64,000 bases of DNA. Origin: Candidatus Bipolaricaulis anaerobius (GTDB lineage Bacteria > Bipolaricaulota > Bipolaricaulia > Bipolaricaulales > Bipolaricaulaceae). Positions 48,995-62,214 of the stretch are shown here, one piece after another. Where the stretch lies: positions 372,001 to 436,000 of the forward strand of contig NZ_LS483254.1 of NCBI RefSeq assembly GCF_900465355.1, read 5' to 3'. The notes below the pieces were generated by a model. The model did not search any database and had not been told where the DNA came from. It saw only the letters and a program-made list of their open reading frames with translations. Made by a program: the position numbers and the translations under genes. The first letter of the stretch is position 1. The number at the start of each line of letters is the position of its first letter.

Positions 48995-49014
48995 CGGACG
49001 CGGCCGAAGAGGGT

Positions 49015-49662
49015 TCACCCCCTCCCGCTCCGCCTCTCCCAGGGGCGTCGGAACCGGTTCTCCTTCCCTGCGATGAGGCGGCGGATGTTCTGGCGGTGGG
49101 TGTAGAAGATGAACGGCACCAACCCCACCGTCACCGCCCGCACCGCCGGATGCACGGCGTACGCGGCGGTGCGATCGAGGAGGAACGCGGCCACGGGGAG
49201 GGCCACCGCTGCGGTGAGGGACGCCAGGGAGACGATCCCCGTTCCGAACGCGACAAGGGCGAATGCTCCGGCCGCGATCGCCGTGGGGAGCGGGGCGAGC
49301 GCGGCGAGCACCCCCGCCGCTGCGGCGACCCCCTTTCCCCCCCGGAACCGAAGGTAGGGTGTGAACACGTGCCCGAGGATCGCGGCCACCCCCGCTGCCA
49401 TCCCGAGGTACACCCTCTCCCCCTCCCACACGGGAAGGAGCGGCAGCAGGCCCGCGGCGAGGTAGCCCTTGGCCACATCCAGCGCCATCACCGTGATCCC
49501 CGCTTTCCACCCCAAGGTCCGCAGCGCGTTCGTCGCTCCCACGTTCCCCGACCCCACGCGGCGGATGTCCACCCCCCACAGTCGGCCGATGAGGAATGCC
49601 GTTGGGATCCCGCCAAGCAGGTAGCCCGCCGCCACGATGAACGCGTAGGAGATCACACCCAT
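49015..49662 (-). CDS. plsY: Glycerol-3-phosphate acyltransferase PlsY
   Basis: 215 residues, multi-span membrane enzyme. Three conserved motifs are present: SGNVGATNALRTLG, GHVFTPYLRFRGGKGVA and the late HRQNIRRLIAGKENR. It moves the acyl group from acyl-phosphate, made by PlsX (18675-19715), to glycerol-3-phosphate. The C-terminal tail is basic. A -10 box lies only 6 bases before the ATG. Confidence 0.96.
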   Translation of the reverse strand: MGVISYAFIVAAGYLLGGIPTAFLIGRLWGVDIRRVGSGNVGATNALRTLGWKAGITVMALDVAKGYLAAGLLPLLPVWEGERVYLGMAAGVAAILGHVFTPYLRFRGGKGVAAAAGVLAALAPLPTAIAAGAFALVAFGTGIVSLASLTAAVALPVAAFLLDRTAAYAVHPAVRAVTVGLVPFIFYTHRQNIRRLIAGKENRFRRPWERRSGRG

Positions 49663-49668
49663 GGTTCC

Positions 49669-49674
49669 ATCATA
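49669..49674 (-). promoter_or_regulatory. -10 box TATGAT, 6 nt before plsY
   Basis: TATGAT on the minus strand ends 6 bases before the plsY ATG (49662), in the 49-base gap after the permease gene. This implies a leaderless mRNA. Confidence 0.5.
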
Positions 49675-49711
49675 GCGCGGCTCCCTCCGCCGGCACCACG
49701 GATGGGTGTGG

Positions 49712-51123
49712 CTACTCGGTGGTCAATGCCTCTACCGGGTTCAGCCGCGACGCGCGCCACGCCGGCCACGCGCCGGACAGGGCGCCGATCACAAACGAAG
49801 CGGCGACCACGCCCAGGATGAGCGCGGGCTCGAACACGGGTCGGAACGATCCCACGCCGAGTGCTGGCCCAAGGAGGCGCGTGCCGAACAAGCTTAGGAT
49901 GCCGCCCGCGATGAGGCCGAGGACGCCGCCGATGAGGCCCATCAGGCCGGAGTCCACGAGGAACAACGCCATCACCTGGCCGTCGCGGGCGCCGACCGCC
50001 TTGAGGATGCCGATCTCCCGTGTCCGCTCCAGGACCGACGTGTACATCGTGTTCATCATGCCTACCCCTCCGACGACCACCGCCACAGCCGCGATGCTCG
50101 CCAGCACGGTGGCGATCATTCCCAGGGTGCCCTGGATGCTTGCCGCGATCTGCTGCACGGAGGTCGGGGTCCCTCGTACGCCCTGCGCAGTGAGCTCAGC
50201 GGTGATGCCGGCGAGCACCTCTGCGACGTCGGCCCCAGCGGCCATCCGTGCGATCGTGGTCAGGTTCCCATCCTGGCCGGTCCACAATGCCGTTGCGCGC
50301 TCCTCGAGGACGAACAGGGAGTCGTCGGTGTTCGTCATCCTCCGCGTCAGGAACGAGGCGCCGCTGGTGCGGGCCGCATCGGTGGCGATCCGCGTCGCGC
50401 TGACGGTGGCCCCCCTGGCCGCCTCGTCGTCCGCCGCCCTCGATGGAGCGAGGATCCCGACCACGGTGAATGCCTCCCCGTCCACACGGATCGTGTCGCC
50501 CACCGTGACCCCGAGGCTCGTCGCGCTGCGCGCGCCGACCACGACCTCATTCGTCGCGGTGCCGGTGAACGAGGTGCCACGCTGGACCTCGAACCCGCCG
50601 ACGATGGACGGGAACGCCTGGAGGAAGCCCTGCGACAGGGTGGTGAGCCGCAGGAACCCGCTCGCCGCCGGGCCGTCCACGCTCACCACCCGCGTGCCCA
50701 CGTTGCCGGCCTCGACCAAGCCTGGAACGGCCTGCACGAGCTGCTCCGTGTCCACGGCGCTGACCGGGGGGAGCCCCGCTCCCGCGGCGTTTGCGGCGGA
50801 TTGGCCGATCCGGCTGGGGTCGAATGTCCCTCCGCTGGAGGGGGGCGTGGCCGTTGCCTGGCCCCTGCCAGGCTGGGAAGCGGGAGCCGTTCCTGGTCCG
50901 AACGTCCCCTCTTCGGGCGGGCCGGCCATGCCGCCGGGGGCGATGATGATGATGTCGTACCCGATGTCCGTGAACTCCTGAAGCACAGCGCGCTCGACCC
51001 CGGTCCCGATGGAGAGGAGGGACACGACGGCGGTTACGCCGATGAGGACGCCGATTACGGTCAGCCACGAGCGCGTCCTCCGGCTGCGGATGCTCCCGAT
51101 CGCGAGCTTGATCAAGGGGAGGA

Positions 51124-51127
<4 letters not shown>
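49712..51127 (-). CDS. MacB/FtsX-type ABC permease
   Basis: 471 residues. One N-terminal span (SWLTVIGVLIGVTAVVSLLSI, about 20-40), a large extracytoplasmic MacB_PCD domain (about 50-330), then three spans near the C-terminus (MIATVLASIAAVAVVVGGVGMMNTMY; LMGLIGGVLGLIAGGIL; ILGVVAASFVIGAL). The cytoplasmic coupling stretch RTREIGILKAVGA is typical. A Pro/Gly/Thr-rich insert sits at about 75-125. Forms an exporter with the ATPase it overlaps by 4 bases. Confidence 0.92.
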
Positions 51128-51813
<686 letters not shown>

Positions 51814-51822
51814 CGGTCCTCC

Positions 51823-52494
51823 TCAGGGCGTGTAGACGAACTCGGATAGCTCGACCGAGCTGAACATCCGGAACGGGTGCTCGTCGGTGGAGGCCGCGCT
51901 GTAGCGGAACACCATCTTCGCCGGGAACGGCAGCAGCCCGCGGATCGCTAGATCCACCGCGAACGCGAGATCGATCTCAACGTTCATGTAGTCGGCGTGG
52001 GTGTAGGTGCCGTGGATGACCTGAACCCCGGCGATCGTCCCCAGTTCCCCGGCTTGGAACCGGCCACCATCGGGGAGGAGGTAGTTCTTGCCCGGTTCGA
52101 TCGCCGCGGAGGCGATGGTGGAGAGGGGGGAGAGGTCAAGGGTCCCGCTCGCGTCCTCCGGTACGTGGATGCCCAGCCGGGGGAGGGGGATGCCGAAGAA
52201 CCCGATGTTCACCATCTCCAGCGACACCGTCTCCGTGCTCGTCGAGACGACGGAGTAGGTGCCGTCAGGAAGCAGCGTGATCTCGGTCGTGGTGGTGGAG
52301 GGCTGGATCCCTCCCTGACGGGAAATGGTGTAGGTGTACTTCAGGTAGCCGCCGGGGAACGTCCCACCCCCGAACAGGTTGACGGGGGGCTGCCCCACCC
52401 CCGGTTCGTCCGTCTGAGCGCTGCCGACCAGGGCAAACGTGGATCCGAGGAGCAGCGCGACGATGGTGGCACCGAACCGCCGATCTCCCTTCAT
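51823..52494 (-). CDS. Secreted protein upstream of ABC exporter
   Basis: 223 residues from ATG 52494, with AAGGAGG 9 bases before it; a longer frame is antisense to the next gene and rejected. Signal peptide at about 1-26 (ATIVALLLGSTFALVGSA). There is no Cys after it, so it is not a lipoprotein. The rest is beta-rich with Thr/Ser stretches and no known domain. It is 9 bases from the ATPase gene, so it is likely the first gene of that operon and may act with the exporter outside the membrane. Confidence 0.65.
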   Translation of the reverse strand: MKGDRRFGATIVALLLGSTFALVGSAQTDEPGVGQPPVNLFGGGTFPGGYLKYTYTISRQGGIQPSTTTTEITLLPDGTYSVVSTSTETVSLEMVNIGFFGIPLPRLGIHVPEDASGTLDLSPLSTIASAAIEPGKNYLLPDGGRFQAGELGTIAGVQVIHGTYTHADYMNVEIDLAFAVDLAIRGLLPFPAKMVFRYSAASTDEHPFRMFSSVELSEFVYTP

Positions 52495-52659
52495 GCTGAA
52501 CCTCCTTAGGCATCGAGGGCGGCAGTGTCCGCGCGCGCGGGGAAGGTCCCGTGGCAGGCCTGTGGCAGAGCTGTGGAGGAATCGCCGGGCTCGCCGCGGG
52601 CCTCGCCCGGGCTTCTCGGCTCCGGCGGGCCGCGCGGCCGAGAAGGGGGAACGGCATGC

Positions 52660-52665
52660 TATACT
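52660..52665 (+). promoter_or_regulatory. -10 box TATACT, 9 nt before COG3375-type gene
   Basis: TATACT ends 9 bases before ATG 52675 with no Shine-Dalgarno between. Another leaderless-type start. Confidence 0.5.
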
Positions 52666-52674
52666 TCCTCCCGC

Positions 52675-53541
52675 ATGGAGCTCTGCGACGAGGTGGTGAT
52701 CGAGCCGGTCCGGGATAGGGTGGGCTACCGCGCGTGCGAGCGGCTGCAGCAGGAGGTGTGGGGGTTTGCGGACGTGGCGGTGATCCCCGACCACCTCATC
52801 CACATGGTCACGAGCGCGGGCGGGCTCCTCCTCGGCGCGTTCGACGGGATCGGCCCGGGGCGGGAGATGATCGGGTTCACCCTGTCCGTGGTCGGCCTCC
52901 TCGCTGGGACGACCCTCCGCCACCACTCGCTGATGGCCGCGGTGCGGCCGGATTGGCAGGACCGGAGCATCGGCTACCGGCTCAAGTGCGCCCAGCGGGA
53001 GCGCGTGCTCGCCCAAGGGATCCGCATCATCACCTGGACGTTCGATCCGCTGGAATCCCGGAACGCCCACTTTAACCTCAACAAGCTGGGGGGGGTGGTC
53101 ACCGAGTACCTGCCGAACTACTTCGGGGAGCTTCGCGACGTCCGCAACCGGGGGATCGACACGGATCGCCTTCTGTGCCAGTGGCACCTCGACTCGCCGC
53201 GGGCGAAGGGCCACCTCGCCGGGGAGAGGCCGCCCGCCCTTGCCTTGGGGGATCTGGAGACGATCAACCGCACCCAGCGTACGGCGACGGGGCTCCGTGC
53301 CCCGGCTGGGTTCCGCCCGGACCTCCGGGCCCCCAACCTTCTGTTCGAGATCCCGTCTGACCTCCAGACGGTGCGCCGAGCAGACCTCGATCTCGCCCGG
53401 ACTTGGCGGCTTGAGGCGCGGCGGGCGCTCGGCGCGTACCTCGATGAGGGCTACCTCGTGACCTCGCTGTTCCGCCAGGGGGATCGGAGCTTCCTCGTCC
53501 TGGAGAAGGCCTCCCTCGCCCAAGTCCTGGAGCGGCCGTGA
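52675..53541 (+). CDS. GNAT-like acyltransferase (COG3375 type)
   Basis: 288 residues from ATG 52675. Matches the COG3375 layout: RACERLQQEVWGF, VTSAGGLLLGAFDG, GFTLSV, HSLMAAVRPDWQDRSIGYRLK and TWTFDPLESRNAHFNLNKLG. These proteins are predicted GNAT acyltransferases; the acyl-CoA loop is QDRSIGYRLK. They commonly neighbour N-acylamino-acid racemase/MenC-type genes, as here, where the stop overlaps the next start by 4 bases. Substrate is probably an amino acid or its derivative (inference). Confidence 0.8.
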   Translation: MELCDEVVIEPVRDRVGYRACERLQQEVWGFADVAVIPDHLIHMVTSAGGLLLGAFDGIGPGREMIGFTLSVVGLLAGTTLRHHSLMAAVRPDWQDRSIGYRLKCAQRERVLAQGIRIITWTFDPLESRNAHFNLNKLGGVVTEYLPNYFGELRDVRNRGIDTDRLLCQWHLDSPRAKGHLAGERPPALALGDLETINRTQRTATGLRAPAGFRPDLRAPNLLFEIPSDLQTVRRADLDLARTWRLEARRALGAYLDEGYLVTSLFRQGDRSFLVLEKASLAQVLERP

Positions 53542-54647
53542 TCCGGATCGAGCGTGCGACCCTCTCCCTCGTGGAGCTGCCCCTCGTCGCCCCGTTCGTG
53601 ACGAGTTTTGGGGAAGAGAGGATGCGAACCGCGCTCCTCCTCTCCCTTGCTGCCGACGGGCTCACGGGGTGGGGGGAGTGTGTGGCCGATCGTGGGCCGT
53701 GGTACTCCGCGGAGACGACGGATACGGCCCGCCACGTGATCCTCGACTTCGCCCTCCCCTTCCTCGCGGGGAAGGGCATCTCCCATCCCACGGATGTCCC
53801 CCGGCTCCTCGCCCCGATCCGCGGGCACCCGATGGCCAAGGCCACCGTGGAGGCCGCCTTGTGGGATCTCCACGCCCAGCGGGAGGGGAAGCCCCTCGCC
53901 GCGGTCCTCGGGGGAACACAGGACAGGGTCCCCTCCGGGGTGAGCGTGGGGATCCAGCCCGACATTGCGACGCTCATCTCCCGCGTCGCGGCGTACGTTG
54001 CGGCGGGGTACCAGCGGGTGAAGCTCAAGGTGAAGCCGGGGTGGGACCTTGAACCCGTGGCCGCGGTGCGGGAGCAGTTTCCCGATCTCCCCCTGTCCGT
54101 GGACGCCAACGCCGCGTACACGCTCGATAGGGCCCCTCACCTCGCGGAGCTCGATCGGTTCGGGCTCCTCATGGTCGAGCAGCCCCTGGCCTATGACGAC
54201 CTCGTCGGCCATGCCCGGCTCGCGGGGACCCTGCGCACCCCGCTCTGCCTCGACGAGTCCATCTCCTCCCCTCACCGGGCATGGGAGGCGCTCGAGCTCG
54301 GAGCGTGCCGGATCATCAACGTCAAACAGGGTCGGATCGGGGGCCTGTCTGCGGTCCTCGCCGTGCACGACCTCGCTCGGGCGAGGGGGGTCCCCTTGTG
54401 GTGTGGGGGGATGCTCGAAACGGGGATCGGCCGCGCCGTCAACGTCGCCCTGGCTTCCCTCCCGGGGTTCACGCTCCCCCACGACATCTCGGCCACGGAC
54501 CGCTACTACGAGGAGGACATCGCGCTCCCCCCGTTCCGCCTGGAGGAGGGGTGGGTCCGCGTCCCCCAGCGGCCAGGCTTGGGGGTGGAGGTGGACTTGG
54601 CGCGGCTTCACCGGTTCACAGAAGCAGCGTGGGCGTGGCGCCCGTGA
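53538..54647 (+). CDS. Enolase-superfamily N-acylamino acid racemase / MenC-like
   Basis: 369 residues, muconate-lactonizing subgroup. Catalytic K162 and K164 (RVKLKVKPG), metal ligands D189 (SVDANAAY), E214 (MVEQPL), D239 (CLDESI) and opposite-face K263 (NVKQGRIGG) are all present. The family includes o-succinylbenzoate synthase and N-succinylamino-acid racemase, often in one enzyme. No other menaquinone gene is nearby, while the COG3375 partner is coupled upstream, which favours an amino-acid racemization role. Confidence 0.86.
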   Translation: MIRIERATLSLVELPLVAPFVTSFGEERMRTALLLSLAADGLTGWGECVADRGPWYSAETTDTARHVILDFALPFLAGKGISHPTDVPRLLAPIRGHPMAKATVEAALWDLHAQREGKPLAAVLGGTQDRVPSGVSVGIQPDIATLISRVAAYVAAGYQRVKLKVKPGWDLEPVAAVREQFPDLPLSVDANAAYTLDRAPHLAELDRFGLLMVEQPLAYDDLVGHARLAGTLRTPLCLDESISSPHRAWEALELGACRIINVKQGRIGGLSAVLAVHDLARARGVPLWCGGMLETGIGRAVNVALASLPGFTLPHDISATDRYYEEDIALPPFRLEEGWVRVPQRPGLGVEVDLARLHRFTEAAWAWRP

Positions 54648-54657
54648 GGAGGGATGG

Positions 54658-55320
54658 ATGACGAAAGCGGAACTGGCGAAGATGATTGACCACACGGTGC
54701 TCGGGCCGGAGACGGGACGCGCCGCGGTGAGGCAGGCGTGTGCGGAAGCGGCTCAGCACGGGTTCTACGCGGTGTGCATCCCGCCCGGGCATGCGGCGTG
54801 GGCGAAGTCCCTCCTCCGGGATACGGAGGTGCGCCTGTGCACGGTCGTCGGGTTCCCCCATGGCCAGCACAAGCCGGAGGTCAAGGCGTGCGAGGCGCGG
54901 GCCGCGGTGGACGATGGCGCGGACGAGGTGGACATGGTGGTGGACGTGGCCGCGCTCAAGGAGGGGGATCGGTCCCGCGCCCTCGCCGACATCCGCGCGG
55001 TGCGGGAGGCAGCGCCTCGGCCGATCGTCCTCAAGGTGATCCTGGAGTGCTGCCTCCTCTCCGCTGAGCAGAAGGTGGTCGGGGCGAAGCTCGCCCAGGA
55101 AGCAGGGGCGGACTTCGTCAAGACCTCGACGGGGTTCAGCACCGGGGGGGCGACGGTCGAGGACGTGGCCCTCCTCCGCCGCACGGTGGGGACGGCGCTC
55201 GGGGTTAAGGCCGCGGGCGGGATCCGCGACTACGAGACGGCCCTCCGCATGATCCAGGCCGGGGCGAACCGCATCGGGGCCTCGAAGGGCGTTCAGATCC
55301 TCGCCGGGGCGCCCGAGTAG
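54658..55320 (+). CDS. deoC: Deoxyribose-phosphate aldolase
   Basis: 220 residues from ATG 54658, with GAGGAGG upstream. Schiff-base lysine K155 in FVKTSTGF, proton-relay K184 in GVKAAGGIRD, and D92 in DEVDMVV. Splits 2-deoxyribose-5-phosphate to acetaldehyde and glyceraldehyde-3-phosphate in deoxynucleoside salvage. Ends 3 bases before recO and is 10 bases after the racemase gene, so it is probably in one transcript with both. Confidence 0.97.
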   Translation: MTKAELAKMIDHTVLGPETGRAAVRQACAEAAQHGFYAVCIPPGHAAWAKSLLRDTEVRLCTVVGFPHGQHKPEVKACEARAAVDDGADEVDMVVDVAALKEGDRSRALADIRAVREAAPRPIVLKVILECCLLSAEQKVVGAKLAQEAGADFVKTSTGFSTGGATVEDVALLRRTVGTALGVKAAGGIRDYETALRMIQAGANRIGASKGVQILAGAPE

Positions 55321-55323
55321 GCT

Positions 55324-56013
55324 ATGGCCGAGCTCTCCCGGGATCGGGGGATCGTCCTCCGCACCCAGGACCACGCTGAGACGGACCGGATTGCGGTCCT
55401 CCTCACCCCCCGCGGCCGGCTGGACGTCCTGGCGAAGGGGGCGCGGCGCCTGGAGGGACCGGTGGGGGCGGTGCTCGATCCGTTGCACGTCGTGGACGTG
55501 ATCCACTACCGCCGCCGCGGCCTCCACCTCCTCAAGGAGGCGAGCCTCGTGCGCACCTTCCCCCATGTCCGGGGCGACCTCGAACGGGCCACGGCTGCCC
55601 TGAAAGCCCTGGCGTGGGTGGTGGACCTCGTGCCCGCCGACGCGCCCGATGATCGCCCCTACGCCCTGACGTTGGAGGCCCTCGCTGGCCTCGACGAGGG
55701 CCTCCCTCCCCCCGTGTTCACCGTGGCCTATCTCCTGCGGCTCCTTGGCGCCGGCGGGCATGCCCCCCATCTCCGCGGTTGCGTCCGGTGCGGGGCCCTC
55801 GTTGGCCTGACGTGGTCCCCCGAAAGGGGCGGGCTCCTCTGTGTGCGCTGTGGGGGCCGGGGGGAGCCCGTCCCGCCCCGCCTGTGGCGGTCCCTCGATG
55901 CCCTGGCCCGCCTCCCCGTGCCGGCCCTCGCCCGGCTGAAGCTCGCCGAGGAGGACCTCGCTGCCGGGATCCGGCTCCTCGACGAGTTCCGTGTGGCCCA
56001 GCTCAGCCGGTAG
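55324..56013 (+). CDS. recO: DNA repair protein RecO
   Basis: 229 residues. N-terminal OB-fold (RGIVLRTQDHAETDRIAVLLTPRGRLD), helical core and a zinc finger with two CxxC pairs (CVRC and CVRC, spaced about 26 residues). RecO loads RecA with RecR on SSB-coated DNA and anneals strands. It follows deoC with a 3-base gap and ends before a bidirectional terminator. Confidence 0.93.
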   Translation: MAELSRDRGIVLRTQDHAETDRIAVLLTPRGRLDVLAKGARRLEGPVGAVLDPLHVVDVIHYRRRGLHLLKEASLVRTFPHVRGDLERATAALKALAWVVDLVPADAPDDRPYALTLEALAGLDEGLPPPVFTVAYLLRLLGAGGHAPHLRGCVRCGALVGLTWSPERGGLLCVRCGGRGEPVPPRLWRSLDALARLPVPALARLKLAEEDLAAGIRLLDEFRVAQLSR

Positions 56014-56050
56014 CGTCCTCGCCCAGCGGACGGAGCTCCCCCAAAAGGAA

Positions 56051-56074
56051 AGGGCCCTGGTTCTCCAGGGCCCT
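56051..56074. terminator. Terminator between recO and csp
   Basis: AGGGCCCTGG-TTCT-CCAGGGCCCT is a perfect 10-base stem. On the minus strand it is followed by TTCCTTTTGG, suiting csp termination; on the plus strand only CTTC follows. Confidence 0.75.
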
Positions 56075-56095
56075 CTTCATCGGCACAGCTTGGGT

Positions 56096-56296
56096 CTAGC
56101 GCGGTGTCACGTTCTTGGCTTGCGGCCCCTTTGGGCCCTGCTCGACGTCTAACTCCACGACTTGGCCCTCGCGCAGGCTCTTGAACCCAGGCATGGTGAT
56201 CGCCGAGAAATGCACGAACACATCTGGGCCTCCATCCTGCTCGATGAAGCCATACCCCTTCGCGTCGTCGAACCACTTCACTTTACCCGTGGCCAT
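56096..56296 (-). CDS. csp: Cold-shock protein
   Basis: 66 residues from ATG 56296, with AAGGGGGG upstream. OB-fold with RNP1 KGYGFIE and RNP2 [21 protein letters not shown] is the family start. Binds single-stranded RNA/DNA and acts as RNA chaperone. Its mRNA has a leader of about 110 bases, as in cspA genes where leader folding controls cold expression. A longer frame upstream is rejected because it runs into that leader. Confidence 0.97.
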   Translation of the reverse strand: MATGKVKWFDDAKGYGFIEQDGGPDVFVHFSAITMPGFKSLREGQVVELDVEQGPKGPQAKNVTPR

Positions 56297-56412
56297 TCGG
56301 TTGTTCCCCCCTTTTCTTGTGTCTCGACCGTCTACATGAGCCCCTCTTCGCTGCATAGGGAAACCCCGAGCAGCCACTGCGGTGCTGCATTTCGTACGGT
56401 CCTACGGTCGCA

Positions 56413-56440
56413 AGTATAGCCGGGAAGGGGAGGAAAGCAA
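56413..56440 (-). promoter_or_regulatory. csp promoter (TTGCTT-16-TATACT) with long leader
   Basis: On the minus strand TTGCTT (56440-56435) and TATACT (56418-56413) are 16 bases apart, giving a leader of about 110 bases before ATG 56296. Divergent from the sigma-factor promoter. Confidence 0.65.
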
Positions 56441-56445
56441 CTCCC

Positions 56446-56474
56446 TTGGACGACCGGTTGCCCCCCGGTACACT
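56446..56474 (+). promoter_or_regulatory. Sigma-factor gene promoter (TTGGAC-17-TACACT)
   Basis: TTGGAC (56446-56451) and TACACT (56469-56474) are 17 bases apart, 16 bases before ATG 56491. No Shine-Dalgarno is obvious. Confidence 0.6.
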
Positions 56475-56490
56475 CCGCTTGGGACGAACC

Positions 56491-60324
<3,834 letters not shown>

Positions 60325-60346
60325 ATCGTGGCTCCCGAACTCAATT

Positions 60347-61615
60347 TCAGCTACTCTGCGTCCGATCCGCCCTCACCCCCACAAGGTGTCCGGTGGCCCG
60401 CGCCACAAGGCGGGCCGGGACGATTGTACCGCGTGGTGCCGCGCATCCACGCACCTCCACCACAAGGTAGTTCTCGCTCCGGCCTCGGACAGCATCCCCT
60501 GCTACCTCCTCCGCCGCCACCTCGACCTCGGCCCCGAGGAACCGTTCCTGGGAAGCACGGGACCACCCGTCGGCGAGGGAGGCGAGCCGGGCCGCCCGGC
60601 GGGCAGCTACGGCGGCGGGGACCTGCGGCGCGAACCGCGCCGCCGCCGTCCCTGGCCGGGGGGAGTAGCGGAAGATGTGCACGTTGAGGGGCGAGAGAGA
60701 ATCGAGGACCTCCACCGTGTGCGCGAACGCCCCCTCGTCCTCCCCCGGGAACCCTACCATCGCGTCCGCCCCGAGGGTGGCCTGAGGCACCGTGCGCCGG
60801 AACGCCTCGGCCCGCGCGACGTACTCCGCCGCAGTGTAGGGGCGCCTCATCCGCTCCAGGACCGCATCGTCGCCGGACTGGAGGGGGAGGTGGAGGTAGG
60901 GGCAGAGGCGGGTCTCGCCCGCGAACAGGGCGATGAGTTCGTCCGTGACCCCGTCCGGGTTGACGGACGAGAGCCGATAGCGGACGCCGGGCACGGCGAG
61001 GAGGGAGGTGAGGAGGTCGGTGAGCGTGGGGCGGGAGGGGAGGTCCTCCCCGTACTGGGCGAGGTTGATCCCCACGACCACGATCTCCGGATGTCCGGCT
61101 CGGGCGAGGGACTCCGCCTCGGCGCGGGCCGCTTTGGGCGTCTTGCTCCGCAGCGGCCCCCGCACCTGCCACGTCCGGCAGAAGGTGCAGCCCACCGTGC
61201 AGCCGTCCTGGACCTTGAGCAGGGCCCGGACCCTCGCCTCCCGGCCCGTGATCCTCTCCCCGTCGAGGTCTCCCCACTTCCCCTCGCCTGGCGGCCCACC
61301 CACTAGGAAGCGCCGGATTGCGTCCACGATCCGTTCCTTGTCGCGGTTCCCCACGAGGAGATCCGCCCCCGCCCGCGTCAACCCCGGCCCGGCTCCGTCC
61401 GCCCCGCACCCCACGGCCACGATGAGGGCCGCGGGGTGGTCGCGCCGGAGGCGGGCGATGAGCTGGCGGGACTTCCGGTCGGCGAGGGTGGTCACGGTAC
61501 AGGTGTTCACCACGTGGACCTCCCCCGGGGCCTCCCCCTCCGCGAGCTTCTCCGCGAGGAGGTGGGACTCGTACTGGTTGACCCGGCACCCCACGGTGTG
61601 AACGATGGCCCTCAT
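60347..61615 (-). CDS. mtaB: tRNA methylthiotransferase, MtaB-like
   Basis: 422 residues from ATG 61615, which overlaps the AMMECR1 stop by 4 bases; a longer frame is rejected. The N-terminal UPF0004 domain has C10, C39 and C70 for one iron-sulfur cluster. The radical SAM cluster is C139, C143, C146 ([10 protein letters not shown]). A TRAM-like C-terminal part ends the protein. It probably adds methylthio groups to t6A37 of tRNA; the short N-terminus fits MtaB better than MiaB or RimO. Confidence 0.9.
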   Translation of the reverse strand: MRAIVHTVGCRVNQYESHLLAEKLAEGEAPGEVHVVNTCTVTTLADRKSRQLIARLRRDHPAALIVAVGCGADGAGPGLTRAGADLLVGNRDKERIVDAIRRFLVGGPPGEGKWGDLDGERITGREARVRALLKVQDGCTVGCTFCRTWQVRGPLRSKTPKAARAEAESLARAGHPEIVVVGINLAQYGEDLPSRPTLTDLLTSLLAVPGVRYRLSSVNPDGVTDELIALFAGETRLCPYLHLPLQSGDDAVLERMRRPYTAAEYVARAEAFRRTVPQATLGADAMVGFPGEDEGAFAHTVEVLDSLSPLNVHIFRYSPRPGTAAARFAPQVPAAVAARRAARLASLADGWSRASQERFLGAEVEVAAEEVAGDAVRGRSENYLVVEVRGCAAPRGTIVPARLVARATGHLVGVRADRTQSS

Positions 61616-62121
61616 TCCGTGTGCCGCTCTACGGTGAACCGCCACAGCCGACATGGCTCGTCGGCGGAGATCCCAGCCTTCATCTTCGCGATCCGGAGCT
61701 GCTCCTCCACCGTGTCCACGCCGGGGAGGTCGGGGAGGAGGAGCCCCCGCCGCCATCCCGCCTCGACGATCACCCCGTACCGGCGGGGATCGAGGTCGGC
61801 CGCGCGGCACGGCTCGGGCGGGGAGAGCACATCCACCGAGAGGGAGACCTCAGGGAGCTCGTCCGGGGTGAGGGGAGGGAACCGTGGGTCCTCCGTCGCC
61901 GCACGGATCGCGTTCGCGATGATCTCCTCGGCCAGGTTCTCCTCGGTCGGCTGGTAGGTGCCGATGCAGCCCCGCAGCGCCCCTCCTTTCTTGATGGACA
62001 CGAACGCTCCCCGGCGGCGGGAGGCGAGCTCCGGCGGCAGGCCAGGAGGAGGGGAGATCCGCCGCCTTTCCCTCACGTACGCCGCAATGCTCGACCGGGC
62101 CAAAGCCACGTAGGGATCCAT
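61612..62121 (-). CDS. AMMECR1 domain protein
   Basis: 169 residues from ATG 62121, with GTG 62130 as alternative. The family hallmark LRGCIG is at 49-54 and [10 protein letters not shown] follows. The AMMECR1 fold is widespread and its reaction is unknown, though in many prokaryotes it is linked to radical-SAM and MEMO proteins. Here it overlaps the radical SAM gene mtaB, a context that fits this link. Confidence 0.9.
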   Translation of the reverse strand: MDPYVALARSSIAAYVRERRRISPPPGLPPELASRRRGAFVSIKKGGALRGCIGTYQPTEENLAEEIIANAIRAATEDPRFPPLTPDELPEVSLSVDVLSPPEPCRAADLDPRRYGVIVEAGWRRGLLLPDLPGVDTVEEQLRIAKMKAGISADEPCRLWRFTVERHTE

Positions 62122-62175
62122 CGGACTCACGCCCCGCGAGCGTATCCGATCGGGGGGCGGCGTCAACCGCGGCGT

Positions 62176-62205
62176 TTGACGAACTGCCCACTCCCTGGCT
62201 AACCT
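62176..62205 (+). promoter_or_regulatory. Promoter TTGACG-18-TAACCT of LCP gene, leaderless
   Basis: TTGACG (62176-62181) and TAACCT (62200-62205) with an 18-base spacer; the -10 ends 9 bases before ATG 62215. Confidence 0.65.
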
Positions 62206-62214
62206 CTCCCCGAC

